Shown here piece by piece: positions 9,203 to 17,725 of a stretch of DNA of 57,276 nucleotides. Position 1 is the first letter of the stretch. Every line of letters starts with the position of its first letter. Source of the stretch: an uncultured Prevotella sp. (GTDB lineage: Bacteria > Bacteroidota > Bacteroidia > Bacteroidales > Bacteroidaceae); the NCBI RefSeq assembly GCF_946407605.1, contig NZ_CAMJOS010000023.1:1-57276 (forward strand). The letters run 5' to 3'. The position numbers and the translations under genes are program-made. The notes beneath the pieces are model-generated. The model was not told the origin of the DNA, did no database searches, and saw nothing but the letters and a program-made list of their open reading frames with translations.

Positions 9203-9529
9203 ATGACTATAAAGGAAGCACAACAGATTGTAGACCAATGGATTAAGGAATACGGTGTACGGTATTTCTCAGAATTGACAAATATGGCAGTACTAACCGA
9301 GGAAGTTGGCGAACTGGCACGAGTAATGGCACGTAAATACGGAGACCAAAGCTTCAAAGCTGGTGAAAAGGAGAATCTCGGAGAAGAGATGGCTGACGTG
9401 CTGTGGGTACTGATTTGCCTGGCTAATCAGACTGGTGTCGACCTTACTGAGGAGCTTCAGAAGTCTATTGAAAAGAAGACAAAAAGAGACGCTTTGCGAC
9501 ATATAGAAAACCCTAAGCTCAAAGCATAA
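9203..9529 (+). CDS. MazG-like nucleotide pyrophosphohydrolase
   Basis: Small all-alpha NTP pyrophosphohydrolase of the MazG family, 108 residues. The metal-binding glutamates and aspartates are visible: EEVGELARVMARKYGD (about residues 32-47) and NLGEEMADVLWVLICLAN (about 60-77), giving the EExxE and ExxD pattern. It is likely to hydrolyse non-canonical or surplus nucleoside triphosphates, consistent with its place beside repair, tRNA-quality and deoxynucleotide genes. The exact substrate cannot be read from the sequence. Confidence 0.88.
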   Translation: MTIKEAQQIVDQWIKEYGVRYFSELTNMAVLTEEVGELARVMARKYGDQSFKAGEKENLGEEMADVLWVLICLANQTGVDLTEELQKSIEKKTKRDALRHIENPKLKA

Positions 9530-9556
9530 TAAATTCAAACTTTAAACATAATTACT

Positions 9557-10447
9557 ATGGCAGAAATGAGTAAAATTGAGCAGGTGCTCAACAAGTACAA
9601 CCTCGACATCAGCGACGAGGAAGTGAAAGACGCTGTGAAGAAAATCATAGCCGAGAAAGTTCCCCTCAACGATACCCCCGAAGTGAAGAAATTCCTGATG
9701 GGTAGCGTGGAATTGACCACATTGAAAACGACAGATAGTGAGACATCAGTAATGGCTTTCACAGAGAAAGTGAACCAGTTTGAAGAAGCCTACCCCGACC
9801 TTCCCCATGTGGCCACCATCTGCGTGTATCCTAAATTCGCCAAAGTGGTGAGTGAAACATTGGAGGTAGAAGGAGTAGAAGTGGCCTGTGTATCAGGCAG
9901 TTTCCCCAGCAGTCAGAGCCTCATTGAGGTAAAGACCGTTGAGACCTCTCTTGCTGTGAAAGATGGTGCCACCGAGATTGATATCGTTATGAATGTTGGG
10001 GCTTTCCTGGATGGCGATTTTGAGACTGTTGTCGATGAGATTCAGCAGCAGAAAGAGGCCTGTGGCGAGAAAGATATGAAGGTGATTCTGGAAACAGGCT
10101 GTCTGAAAACCGCTAAGAATATCAAGATTGCTTCTATCCTGTCAATGTATGCTGGTGGCGATTACATTAAGACATCAACAGGAAAACTGGAGCCTGCTGC
10201 TACACCCGAGGCTGCCTACGTCATGTGTCAGGCCATTAAGGAATACTACGACCAGACAGGCATACAAATAGGTTTTAAGCCCGCTGGAGGCCTTAACAGC
10301 GTTATGGATGCACTGATATACTACACGATAGTAAAAGAGGTCCTGGGCGAGAAATGGCTTACCAACAAATGGTTCCGCATGGGTACAAGTCGTCTTGCAA
10401 ACCTTTTGCTCAGCGAAGTAATAGGCAAAGAAGTTAAGTTCTTCTAA
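9557..10447 (+). CDS. deoC: Deoxyribose-phosphate aldolase
   Basis: Class I aldolase that splits 2-deoxyribose 5-phosphate to glyceraldehyde 3-phosphate and acetaldehyde in deoxynucleoside catabolism. The Schiff-base lysine lies in GGDYIKTSTGK (about residue 210); other signatures are EIDIVMNVGAFLDGDF and GFKPAGGLNS, whose lysine is also catalytic. At 296 residues it is longer than the roughly 220-260 typical of the family because of an extra helical N-terminus (MSKIEQVLNKYNLDISDEEV), as seen in Bacteroidota homologues. It closes the cluster, with a strong terminator 20 bp downstream. Confidence 0.95.
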   Translation: MAEMSKIEQVLNKYNLDISDEEVKDAVKKIIAEKVPLNDTPEVKKFLMGSVELTTLKTTDSETSVMAFTEKVNQFEEAYPDLPHVATICVYPKFAKVVSETLEVEGVEVACVSGSFPSSQSLIEVKTVETSLAVKDGATEIDIVMNVGAFLDGDFETVVDEIQQQKEACGEKDMKVILETGCLKTAKNIKIASILSMYAGGDYIKTSTGKLEPAATPEAAYVMCQAIKEYYDQTGIQIGFKPAGGLNSVMDALIYYTIVKEVLGEKWLTNKWFRMGTSRLANLLLSEVIGKEVKFF

Positions 10448-10467
10448 GATATTCTCATTATAAAAGA

Positions 10468-10498
10468 AACGAGGAATGGTGTCATTCCTCGTTTTTTA
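10468..10498. terminator. Bidirectional terminator between deoC and the VanZ-like gene
   Basis: Perfect 11-bp stem AACGAGGAATG (10468-10478) with CATTCCTCGTT (10483-10493), loop GTGT, then a T run on the plus strand and TTTCTTTTAT on the minus strand. It sits between two convergent genes and can serve both. Confidence 0.9.
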
Positions 10499-10503
10499 TG
10501 CTT

Positions 10504-11112
10504 TTACCAAAGCTCATTAATGGCATTTACCTCTCCTGTTCCTGCACTGATACGTCCTACTGTATCGTCACTTCCAATAGCCAGAAGTACAAAGAGTACA
10601 AAGCAGCACAGGGTCAGTGCGAGTTTACCTGTACTTGTTCGTCGTCGCTCTACCCTATCGACATCACTAAAAGCCAATCGGTGTACGATAGAAATATAGG
10701 TAAAACCGGCTATGATGGCCAGCATATAAGCCAGCACATCCGAAGCATCATAAGTGCCGTGCATGATGCCTAAACCCTGTAGAAATTCGTGAGGAATGCA
10801 GATGAAAGGCATCACGAGAATAAACATCCAACAGTCTTTGATCTTGAAGTTCCAAAAGCAACCTATAAGGATACTATAGGCGAAGAGCCAGATACCATCA
10901 GGTAAGTTGTAGAGCATCCAAGAAGGAACACGCGCCGGATTATGTTGAAGCTCTTCCAGATAGTCAAGCAGTCCGAAGACTTTAAACCAATGGAACATCT
11001 TAAGCGTATCTGGGCGGAACGAAATATACATCATTCCACACAAGAAAACACACATGAAGGCAATGCCGATGGTGCCTATTTTTAGTCCTGTTCTTTTTCG
11101 TTTTGGGTTCAT
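10504..11112 (-). CDS. VanZ-like family membrane protein
   Basis: Protein of 202 residues with about five hydrophobic segments, resembling the VanZ-like domain family: SFRPDTLKMFHWF near the start, LPDGIWLFAYSILIG mid-protein, and the characteristic FLQGLGIMHGTYDASDVLAYMLA near residue 135. Function is unknown outside the teicoplanin-resistance VanZ itself. The ATG at 11112 is preferred over the upstream one at 11133 because the latter falls inside the -7 promoter element. Confidence 0.7.
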   Translation of the reverse strand: MNPKRKRTGLKIGTIGIAFMCVFLCGMMYISFRPDTLKMFHWFKVFGLLDYLEELQHNPARVPSWMLYNLPDGIWLFAYSILIGCFWNFKIKDCWMFILVMPFICIPHEFLQGLGIMHGTYDASDVLAYMLAIIAGFTYISIVHRLAFSDVDRVERRRTSTGKLALTLCCFVLFVLLAIGSDDTVGRISAGTGEVNAINELW

Positions 11113-11130
11113 CGTTACAAGAAAACACGG

Positions 11131-11138
11131 CAAAGTTA
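11131..11138 (-). promoter_or_regulatory. Promoter -7 element of the VanZ-like gene
   Basis: TAACTTTG on the minus strand, 19 bp before the chosen start. It overlaps the alternative upstream ATG, which supports the shorter start. A TTTG at 11162-11165 is a possible but widely spaced (23 bp) -33 element. Confidence 0.6.
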
Positions 11139-11200
11139 GACATTTTTTCCCAAATGTCCATCAAAAAGGAGGATAAAAAGTGTAAAAATGCCGATTTTTA

Positions 11201-12187
11201 CTATTTCTTACGCTGAATCACATAGTCCAGATAGGCACTCAGAGAAACGCGGATAGCATCATCTTTTACCGACTCTTCCAAATATTTCAATGCCTCACGA
11301 TGGAAGTCTTCCATACGTTTCTCTGCGTAGTCAATTCCACCATGTTGTTTGGTAAACTCCACCAAAACAGCGATTTCATCGGTGTTGATGGTGCCCGCCT
11401 TCACCTTTCTGGCCAGATTCATCATCGATTCATACTGCGGGTTCTGGTTCAGCGCATAAATCACGGGTAGTGTCAGCTTGCCTTCTGCCATATCATTACC
11501 CGTAGGTTTACCTATTTCCTTTGAATCGTAATAGTCAAAAATATCGTCACGAATTTGGAACATGATACCCAGATTCTGACCAAAACGTGCTGCCTGTGCT
11601 ACATCATCATCTGTTGCACCTGCAGAAAGAGCTCCGATAGCAGCGCACGACTCGAACAACACAGCCGTCTTCTGCTTGATTACATCATAGTATATATCCT
11701 CAGAAATGTCTTTATTGCTAATGTTCCACAGCTGTAGCAGTTCACCGCTGGCCAACGTACGACCCAACTGTGCCAGGTTCTCTATGATACGCTGGTTATT
11801 CGTGTACGAGACATTCAACAAGGCAGTAGAGAGGATGAAATCACCTGTTAGCACCGCTACCTTATTATTATACGTAGCATTCACCGAGGCCTGTCCACGA
11901 CGTTCTTCACTCTCGTCTACCACATCATCGTGTACCAGCGATGCCGTATGCAGCAACTCCAAGCCGATAGCAGCATGTTGTGTAGCCATCGTTACGCCGC
12001 CATAGTTCTTAGCAATAAGCAACGTCAGGATGGGGCGCATACGTTTACCACCACGCTGTCTGATATGACTCAGCACTTCTGCAAGAAGATGATCACCATG
12101 TGTCAGCGTTTGACTAAAGAGTTCAGTAAATTCGCTGAATTCTTGTTCAATGGGTTGTTTTATGAGCGATAATGGGTCCATTTTCAT
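11201..12187 (-). CDS. Polyprenyl (all-trans) diphosphate synthase
   Basis: Chain-elongating isoprenyl diphosphate synthase, 328 residues, making the long side chain of menaquinone from FPP/GGPP and IPP. The first aspartate-rich motif is LVHDDVVDESEERRG (about residues 88-102) and the second is IRDDIFDYYDSKEIGKPTG (about 214-232). GGKRMRPILTLL gives the IPP-binding region. The spacing and length fit the IspB/HepT-type long-chain group; exact chain length cannot be read. Two start codons are possible (12187 and 12181). The -7 element ends 11 bp upstream of the first. Confidence 0.9.
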   Translation of the reverse strand: MKMDPLSLIKQPIEQEFSEFTELFSQTLTHGDHLLAEVLSHIRQRGGKRMRPILTLLIAKNYGGVTMATQHAAIGLELLHTASLVHDDVVDESEERRGQASVNATYNNKVAVLTGDFILSTALLNVSYTNNQRIIENLAQLGRTLASGELLQLWNISNKDISEDIYYDVIKQKTAVLFESCAAIGALSAGATDDDVAQAARFGQNLGIMFQIRDDIFDYYDSKEIGKPTGNDMAEGKLTLPVIYALNQNPQYESMMNLARKVKAGTINTDEIAVLVEFTKQHGGIDYAEKRMEDFHREALKYLEESVKDDAIRVSLSAYLDYVIQRKK

Positions 12188-12197
12188 AATTTTGCCA

Positions 12198-12205
12198 CAA
12201 AATTA
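12198..12205 (-). promoter_or_regulatory. Promoter -7 element of the polyprenyl synthase gene
   Basis: TAATTTTG on the minus strand, 10 bp before the ATG at 12187, so the leader would be only a few nucleotides long. Confidence 0.55.
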
Positions 12206-12267
12206 CAGAAAATATCTCGATATTGATTATTTTTTTAGTAATTTTACACGAAAATTCTGAATATCGT

Positions 12268-15036
12268 ATGGATAAGCTCTTTTTACTCGACGCCTACGCC
12301 CTCATTTACAGGTCGTATTATGCATTTATCAAGAACCCTCGCATCAACTCCAAGGGTCTCAACACGTCAGCCATCATTGGCTTCGTCAACACCTTGCAAG
12401 AGGTTATCGAAAAGGAACAACCAAAGTACATAGGTGTGGCTTTCGACCCCCACGGGCCAACCTTCCGCAGCGAACAGTTTCCTGCATATAAAGCCCAGCG
12501 TGAGGCCACACCTGAAGATATTCGCAAAGCAGTACCTATCATCAAAGACCTGTTGACTGCTTATCGAATCCCTGTGTTGCAAGTCGATGGTTACGAGGCA
12601 GACGATGTGATTGGCACGTTAGCTAAAAAGAGCGATTCCATCGAAGGCATAGAGACATATATGCTGACGCCCGACAAGGATTACGGACAATTGGTTACTG
12701 ATAAAGTCAAGATCTTCCGCCCAAGACACGGAGGCGGCTATGAAGTGATGGGACCGAAGGAGGTTTGCGATAAATACGGCATCACTACCCCACTCCAAGT
12801 CATCGACCTTTTGGCGTTAATGGGCGATTCTGCCGATAATTTTCCTGGTTGTCCTGGTGTGGGTGAAAAAACAGCCACGAAACTCATCAACGACTTCAAC
12901 TCCGTAGATGAACTCTTACAGCGCACCAATGAATTAAAGGGGGCACTAAAGACGAAGGTGGAAGATCATGTTGAAGATATCCGCATGTCATATTTCTTGG
13001 CCACCATCTGCACTGAGGTACCCATAGACCTCAATCTTGACGATTTGAGGTTGCAGTCACCTGACGAGGAAAAATTGTCGGCACTCTTCACCGAACTTGA
13101 GTTTAAGACGCTGACTAACCGAGTTCTTAAAAAGCCTGAAAAAGTGGCAAAACCTGTTAACGCGCAACTCGATTTGTTTGCAGAATTTGCGCCCGAGGGT
13201 ACAGGCGGCTCAGAATTTTCGAGTTTTGAGACCCTTAAAACGACCCCTCATGAATACAAACTCGTTGAAAATGAGGCGGATTTGGTCAAACTTTGTGACT
13301 TTTTCTTAACAAAAGATTTTCTCGTTCTAGATACGGAAACCACTTCAACCTCGTCAATCGATGCAGAATTGGTGGGTTTGAGCTTCTCGGTGGAGGAACA
13401 CAAAGCTTTTTATGTGCCCATTCCTACCAATCGTGAAGAAGCGTTGCGAATTGTTAATATCTTTAAACCACTCTATGAGAACCCCAAGATTCTCAAAATC
13501 GGACAAAACTTGAAATACGACCTTGAGGTGCTCCGAAATTATGATATCCATCTTGATGGTCTGATGTGGGACACCATGATTGCTCACTATCTCATCCAAC
13601 CCGAACTGCGTCATAACATGGACTACATGGCCGAGATCTATCTGAATTACCAGACCATCCACATCGATGAACTGATAGGTCCGAAAGGTAAGAGTCAGAA
13701 ATCGATGCGCGACCTCCCACCCTCTCAGGTCTACGAATATGCCTGTGAGGATGCCGACATCACCCTGCAACTGAAAAACAAGTTGGAACCTGAACTGAAG
13801 AAAAACGAGTGCGAAGACCTCTTTTATAATATAGAGATGCCCCTGATGCCTGTTCTGGCCGAGATGGAGATGAACGGTGTGTGTCTGGATACTGACTCGC
13901 TTGCCGAGACCTCCAAAATTCTGACTGACCGTATGAACGAGATAGAGAAACGCATCTACGAGTTGGCTGGGCAGACTTTTAATATTGCATCGCCAAAACA
14001 GGTGGGTGAGATCCTCTTTGAAAAACTGAAGATAGTAGAGAAAGCCAAGAAGACCAAGACGGGACAATATGTGACCAGCGAGGAAGTGCTACAGCAGTTG
14101 CGCAGCAAACACGAAATCGTTGCTGACATTCTGGAACACAGAGGGTTAAAGAAACTCATTGGCACATATATCGAGGCCCTTCCCAAGCTGATAAACCCAC
14201 GTACAGGACATATCCACACCTCGTTCAATCAGACCATCACAGCTACTGGACGCCTCTCGTCAAGTGACCCTAACCTGCAGAATATTCCTATTCGCGGCGA
14301 GGACGGAAAGGAGATTCGCAAGGCCTTCATCCCAGAGCCTGGCTGCCTGTTCTTCTCGGCTGACTATAGTCAGATTGAGTTGCGCGTGATGGCCCATTTG
14401 TCACAAGACGAGAATATGATTCGTGTGTTCCAAGAAGGAAAAGACCTGCATGCTGCCACAGCCGCCAACATCTACAAAAAGCCCATTGAAGAGGTGACAC
14501 GCGATGAGCGCACTAAGTCAAAACGAGCTAATTTCGGTATCATTTACGGCATCACCGTCTTTGGTCTCGCAGAGCGTCTTGAGATATCCCGCGATGAAGC
14601 TAAGATGCTGATTGACGGCTACTTTGAGACTTTCCCACAGGTGCACGACTACATGGAGCAATCCAAGGAGATAGCCCGCAAACAAGGCTACGTCACTACC
14701 CTATTCGGACGTCGCCGCTATCTGCCAGACATCAACTCGCAGAACGCCACTGTGCGTGGTTTTGCAGAGCGCAACGCCATCAACGCCCCCATTCAGGGCA
14801 CCGCTGCCGATATCATCAAGGTGGCAATGATTCATATCTTCGAACGCTTCAAAAAAGAGGGCATCAAGAGTAAGATGATTCTTCAGGTGCACGACGAACT
14901 CAACTTCTCTGTCTATCCAGAAGAAAAAGAGCAAGTAGAGCGCATCGTGTTAGAGGAGATGCAGTCGGCCTTTGACATGAAAGTTCCCCTTGTTGCAGAT
15001 AGCGGATTCGGCAAAAACTGGCTCGAAGCGCATTAA
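12268..15036 (+). CDS. polA: DNA polymerase I
   Basis: Replication and repair polymerase, 922 residues. The N-terminal 5'-3' nuclease domain is complete (LLDAYALIYRSYYAF; YEADDVIGTLAKK; LMGDSADNFPGCPGVGEKTA). The 3'-5' exonuclease domain keeps its DxE motif in FLVLDTETTSTSS (about residue 355), so proofreading is probably active. The polymerase domain has motif A SADYSQIELRVMAHLS (about 710), motif B KSKRANFGIIYGITVFGLAE (about 760) and motif C QVHDEL (about 885). Start chosen at MDKLFLLDAYALIYRS, the usual family N-terminus; the ORF extends 15 codons upstream into promoter DNA. Confidence 0.97.
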   Translation: MDKLFLLDAYALIYRSYYAFIKNPRINSKGLNTSAIIGFVNTLQEVIEKEQPKYIGVAFDPHGPTFRSEQFPAYKAQREATPEDIRKAVPIIKDLLTAYRIPVLQVDGYEADDVIGTLAKKSDSIEGIETYMLTPDKDYGQLVTDKVKIFRPRHGGGYEVMGPKEVCDKYGITTPLQVIDLLALMGDSADNFPGCPGVGEKTATKLINDFNSVDELLQRTNELKGALKTKVEDHVEDIRMSYFLATICTEVPIDLNLDDLRLQSPDEEKLSALFTELEFKTLTNRVLKKPEKVAKPVNAQLDLFAEFAPEGTGGSEFSSFETLKTTPHEYKLVENEADLVKLCDFFLTKDFLVLDTETTSTSSIDAELVGLSFSVEEHKAFYVPIPTNREEALRIVNIFKPLYENPKILKIGQNLKYDLEVLRNYDIHLDGLMWDTMIAHYLIQPELRHNMDYMAEIYLNYQTIHIDELIGPKGKSQKSMRDLPPSQVYEYACEDADITLQLKNKLEPELKKNECEDLFYNIEMPLMPVLAEMEMNGVCLDTDSLAETSKILTDRMNEIEKRIYELAGQTFNIASPKQVGEILFEKLKIVEKAKKTKTGQYVTSEEVLQQLRSKHEIVADILEHRGLKKLIGTYIEALPKLINPRTGHIHTSFNQTITATGRLSSSDPNLQNIPIRGEDGKEIRKAFIPEPGCLFFSADYSQIELRVMAHLSQDENMIRVFQEGKDLHAATAANIYKKPIEEVTRDERTKSKRANFGIIYGITVFGLAERLEISRDEAKMLIDGYFETFPQVHDYMEQSKEIARKQGYVTTLFGRRRYLPDINSQNATVRGFAERNAINAPIQGTAADIIKVAMIHIFERFKKEGIKSKMILQVHDELNFSVYPEEKEQVERIVLEEMQSAFDMKVPLVADSGFGKNWLEAH

Positions 15037-15046
15037 TTTGCTTAAA

Positions 15047-15122
15047 AATTATGAATTATGCGCTCGACTTTGTCGCTTTTTTAAAAAAAGAATAATGAAT
15101 TATGAATTAATTCGTACCTTTG
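15047..15122 (+). repeat. AATTATG heptamer repeats and ychF promoter in the polA-ychF spacer
   Basis: Two clusters of the 7-bp unit AATTATG (15047-15060 and 15091-15111) flank a segment containing TTTTTTAAAAAA. At the end of the second cluster is TACCTTTG (15115-15122), a good -7 element for ychF, 30 bp before its ATG. The repeat unit reaches into the promoter spacer; no TTTG at -33 is visible. Confidence 0.6.
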
Positions 15123-15152
15123 CACCCAGATTATAAACGTTTATAGAAGAAA

Positions 15153-16253
15153 ATGGCATTAAAATGTGGTATTGTGGGACTCCCAAACGTGGGTAAGTCC
15201 ACACTTTTCAACTGTCTGTCTAGTGCAAAGGCACAGGCAGCAAATTTCCCTTTTTGTACAATAGAACCCAACGTTGGCGTTATCACCGTTCCTGATGAGC
15301 GCCTCACAAAACTTGCAGAGATTGTACACCCAGGACGTATCGTGCCTGCCACCTGTGAAATCGTAGATATCGCAGGTTTGGTGAAGGGTGCCTCGAAGGG
15401 TGAAGGTCTTGGAAATAAGTTCCTTGGAAATATCCGCGAGACGGATGCAATCATCCATGTGCTACGTTGTTTCGAGGACGATAACATCACGCATGTTGAC
15501 GGCACTATCGACCCCATCCGCGACAAGGAAATCATCGATACCGAGCTGCAGCTGAAGGACCTTGAGACTATCGAGGGTCGTCTGGCTAAGACGGAGAAGG
15601 CAGCAGCAGCAGGTAACAAGGATGCTAAGGTGGAAGTAACTGTGTTAAAGGCCTATAAGGAGGCCCTCGACCAAGGAAAAAATGCCCGCGTGGTGGAGTT
15701 TGAAAGCAAAGACGAGCAAGACTGTGCCCGCAACCTCTTCCTCCTTACTTCAAAGCCCGTTCTCTACGTCTGCAATGTGGGCGAAGCCGATGCCAAAGAC
15801 GGTAATGACTTCACCAAAAAAGTAGAGGCGCTGGCCAAGGAAGAAGGTGCCGAAACGATGATTATCGCAGCTAAGACAGAAGAGGATATCGCCGAACTTG
15901 AGAGCTATGAGGACAAGCAGATGTTCCTGGAGGAATTAGGTTTGGAGGAGAGCGGCGTTAACCGTCTGATTAAGAAGGCTTACGCCCTGCTGAATCTCGA
16001 GACCTTTATCACCGCTGGTGAGATGGAGGTGAAGGCGTGGACCTATAAGAAGGGTTGGAAGGCTCCTCAGTGTGCTGGCGTTATCCACACCGACTTCGAA
16101 AAGGGCTTTATCCGCGCTGAGGTCATCAAGTACGAGGACTACCTGAAATACGGCTCCGAAGCTGCTGTCCGTGAGGCAGGAAAGCTCGCCGTCGAGGGAA
16201 AGGACTACGTGGTGCAGGATGGCGATATCATGCACTTCCGCTTCAACGTCTAG
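15153..16253 (+). CDS. ychF: Ribosome-associated GTPase/ATPase YchF (OLA1 family)
   Basis: Universally conserved Obg-family P-loop protein, 366 residues, that prefers ATP and binds ribosomes; linked to stress and redox response. Walker A is GLPNVGKSTLFN (residues 8-19) with the ANFPFCTIEPNVG switch I (about 33-45), DIAGLVKGASKGEGLGN switch II (about 70-86), and the C-terminal TGS-like domain ends with DYVVQDGDIMHFRFNV, the family hallmark. The expected G4 motif is replaced by YVCNVGEAD, as in ATP-using YchF proteins. Confidence 0.97.
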   Translation: MALKCGIVGLPNVGKSTLFNCLSSAKAQAANFPFCTIEPNVGVITVPDERLTKLAEIVHPGRIVPATCEIVDIAGLVKGASKGEGLGNKFLGNIRETDAIIHVLRCFEDDNITHVDGTIDPIRDKEIIDTELQLKDLETIEGRLAKTEKAAAAGNKDAKVEVTVLKAYKEALDQGKNARVVEFESKDEQDCARNLFLLTSKPVLYVCNVGEADAKDGNDFTKKVEALAKEEGAETMIIAAKTEEDIAELESYEDKQMFLEELGLEESGVNRLIKKAYALLNLETFITAGEMEVKAWTYKKGWKAPQCAGVIHTDFEKGFIRAEVIKYEDYLKYGSEAAVREAGKLAVEGKDYVVQDGDIMHFRFNV

Positions 16254-16294
16254 AAAGACTAGAACATCTAGATGATCTAGAATAACTAGATAAA
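16250..16294 (+). repeat. Five CTAGA units with exact 9-bp period
   Basis: CTAGA begins at 16250, 16259, 16268, 16277 and 16286, each followed by four variable bases. The first unit contains the ychF TAG stop codon and the array fills nearly the whole spacer before lgt. No promoter element is evident here, so lgt is probably cotranscribed with ychF. Confidence 0.85.
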
Positions 16295-16303
16295 ACAAAC
16301 GAT

Positions 16304-17143
16304 ATGAATATTCTCTCATATATCACTTGGAACCCCTCGCTCGAGGTCTTCAGCATTGGTGCTTTCAGCATTCGCTGGTACTCGCTGATGTGGCTCATCG
16401 GACTGGCGATGGCCTATCTGATGGTGCGCTGGCTGTATAAGAAGCAAAACATCCCCAACGAGAAGTTCGAGCCCCTCTTTATCTACTGCTTCCTGGGCAT
16501 CTTGGTGGGTGCTCGCTTGGGACATTGCATCTTCTACCAGCCTGATTATTTCCTTACTTCGTGGAAGGGTTTCGTGGAGATGCTACTACCCATCAAGATT
16601 ACTGCAGATGGCTGGCACATGACTGGTTATCAGGGACTTGCATCACATGGTGGTACCCTGGGACTCATCCTAGCCCTGCTGCTCTATGTACGCCACTTCA
16701 AGGTGCCCGTATGGACTGTGCTCGACAATATCGCTATTGCCACAGGCATCACAGCCTGCTGCATCCGCATAGGCAACCTGATGAACTCAGAGATCGTAGG
16801 AAAGGTAACAGATGAGAGTCTGCCCTGGGCCTTCTGGTTCGTACAAAATGATCATAACTTGGTGTTGCGTCATCCTGGACAGCTCTACGAAGCTATCGCC
16901 TATGCCCTACTCTTCCTGCTGATGATCATCCTCTACAAGAAGATGCCGCAGAAGGTAGGCACAGGTTTTTACTTTGGCCTCTGCTTAGCTTATATCTTCA
17001 CCTTCCGCTTCTTCATTGAGTACTTCAAGGAGGTGCAGGAAGCCTTTGAAGAGGGGCTTCCCTTCGATATGGGACAAATCCTCAGTATTCCGTTCATCAT
17101 TATTGGTGTTTATTGTATGATAAGAGCCAAAAAAGTAGCTTAA
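16304..17143 (+). CDS. lgt: Prolipoprotein diacylglyceryl transferase
   Basis: Inner-membrane enzyme that attaches diacylglycerol to the lipobox cysteine of prelipoproteins, the first step in lipoprotein maturation and needed for the many lipoproteins in this window. 279 residues with about seven membrane segments. Signatures: [14 protein letters not shown] (about residues 111-124) and [16 protein letters not shown] (about 157-172), the latter the family motif with the conserved arginine, asparagine and glutamate; [15 protein letters not shown] follows. Confidence 0.96.
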   Translation: MNILSYITWNPSLEVFSIGAFSIRWYSLMWLIGLAMAYLMVRWLYKKQNIPNEKFEPLFIYCFLGILVGARLGHCIFYQPDYFLTSWKGFVEMLLPIKITADGWHMTGYQGLASHGGTLGLILALLLYVRHFKVPVWTVLDNIAIATGITACCIRIGNLMNSEIVGKVTDESLPWAFWFVQNDHNLVLRHPGQLYEAIAYALLFLLMIILYKKMPQKVGTGFYFGLCLAYIFTFRFFIEYFKEVQEAFEEGLPFDMGQILSIPFIIIGVYCMIRAKKVA

Positions 17144-17151
17144 ACGAAAAT

Positions 17152-17652
17152 ATGAAAAGAACGATCTTATCCGTTATGCTTGCTGCCCTGACGATGGGCG
17201 CAACAGCACAAAGCGCAGACAGCGTTCGCGTTAAAAACGACACTACAGGGACGAAGAAGACTGTTGGTGAGATCGCTAAGACTCTTCCTCAGTTCCCTGG
17301 AGGGCAAAAAGCGCTGAAGCAATTTTTCGAGAAGAACGTGCGGTATCCTGAAGCAGCTCAGGACTATGACGTAGAGGGACAGGTTATCATGACGTTCTTC
17401 GTCAACGAAGACGGCTCATTATCAGACATTTCCGCCCACGACTGCAAGATTAACCGTTTCAATACGACCAGATTCTCGCAGGAAACGGAATCCAAGCAGA
17501 AAGAGTTGAAGGAGCAATTCGCCAAACTCTTCGCCAAGGAGGGCTATCGCTTGATCAAAAAGATGCCGAAATGGACTCCTGGCAAACTTAATGGAAAAGT
17601 CGTGCGGACGAAATATAACCTCCCCATCAACTTCGTCAATCCCCATAAATAA
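17152..17652 (+). CDS. Periplasmic TonB C-terminal-domain protein
   Basis: 166 residues: a cleavable signal peptide (MKRTILSVMLAALTMGATAQ) followed by a single TonB_C-type domain, with FPGGQKALKQFFEKNVRYPE and GQVIMTFFVNEDGSLSDI matching the TonB box-binding fold of Bacteroidota TonB proteins. It lacks the inner-membrane anchor and proline-rich stretch of true TonB, so it cannot itself couple to ExbBD; it may be an accessory or domain-only protein. The start at 17152 is preferred over 17113, which overlaps lgt and would bury the signal peptide. It lies just 8 bp after lgt. Confidence 0.8.
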   Translation: MKRTILSVMLAALTMGATAQSADSVRVKNDTTGTKKTVGEIAKTLPQFPGGQKALKQFFEKNVRYPEAAQDYDVEGQVIMTFFVNEDGSLSDISAHDCKINRFNTTRFSQETESKQKELKEQFAKLFAKEGYRLIKKMPKWTPGKLNGKVVRTKYNLPINFVNPHK

Positions 17653-17665
17653 TAAGTGACAAGCA

Positions 17666-17713
17666 ATAAAAAATATGCGCCTCTTCTCATTTAGGAAGTG
17701 GCGCTTATTTTTT
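17666..17713. terminator. Bidirectional terminator between the TonB-domain gene and mutS
   Basis: Stem GCGCC-T-CTTC with GAAG-T-GGCGC (one T-T mismatch), flanked on the left by AATAAAAAATAT and on the right by TTATTTTTTAA, so both strands have a T run after the hairpin. It separates two convergent genes. Confidence 0.85.
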
Positions 17714-17725
17714 AATACCCAGCAT

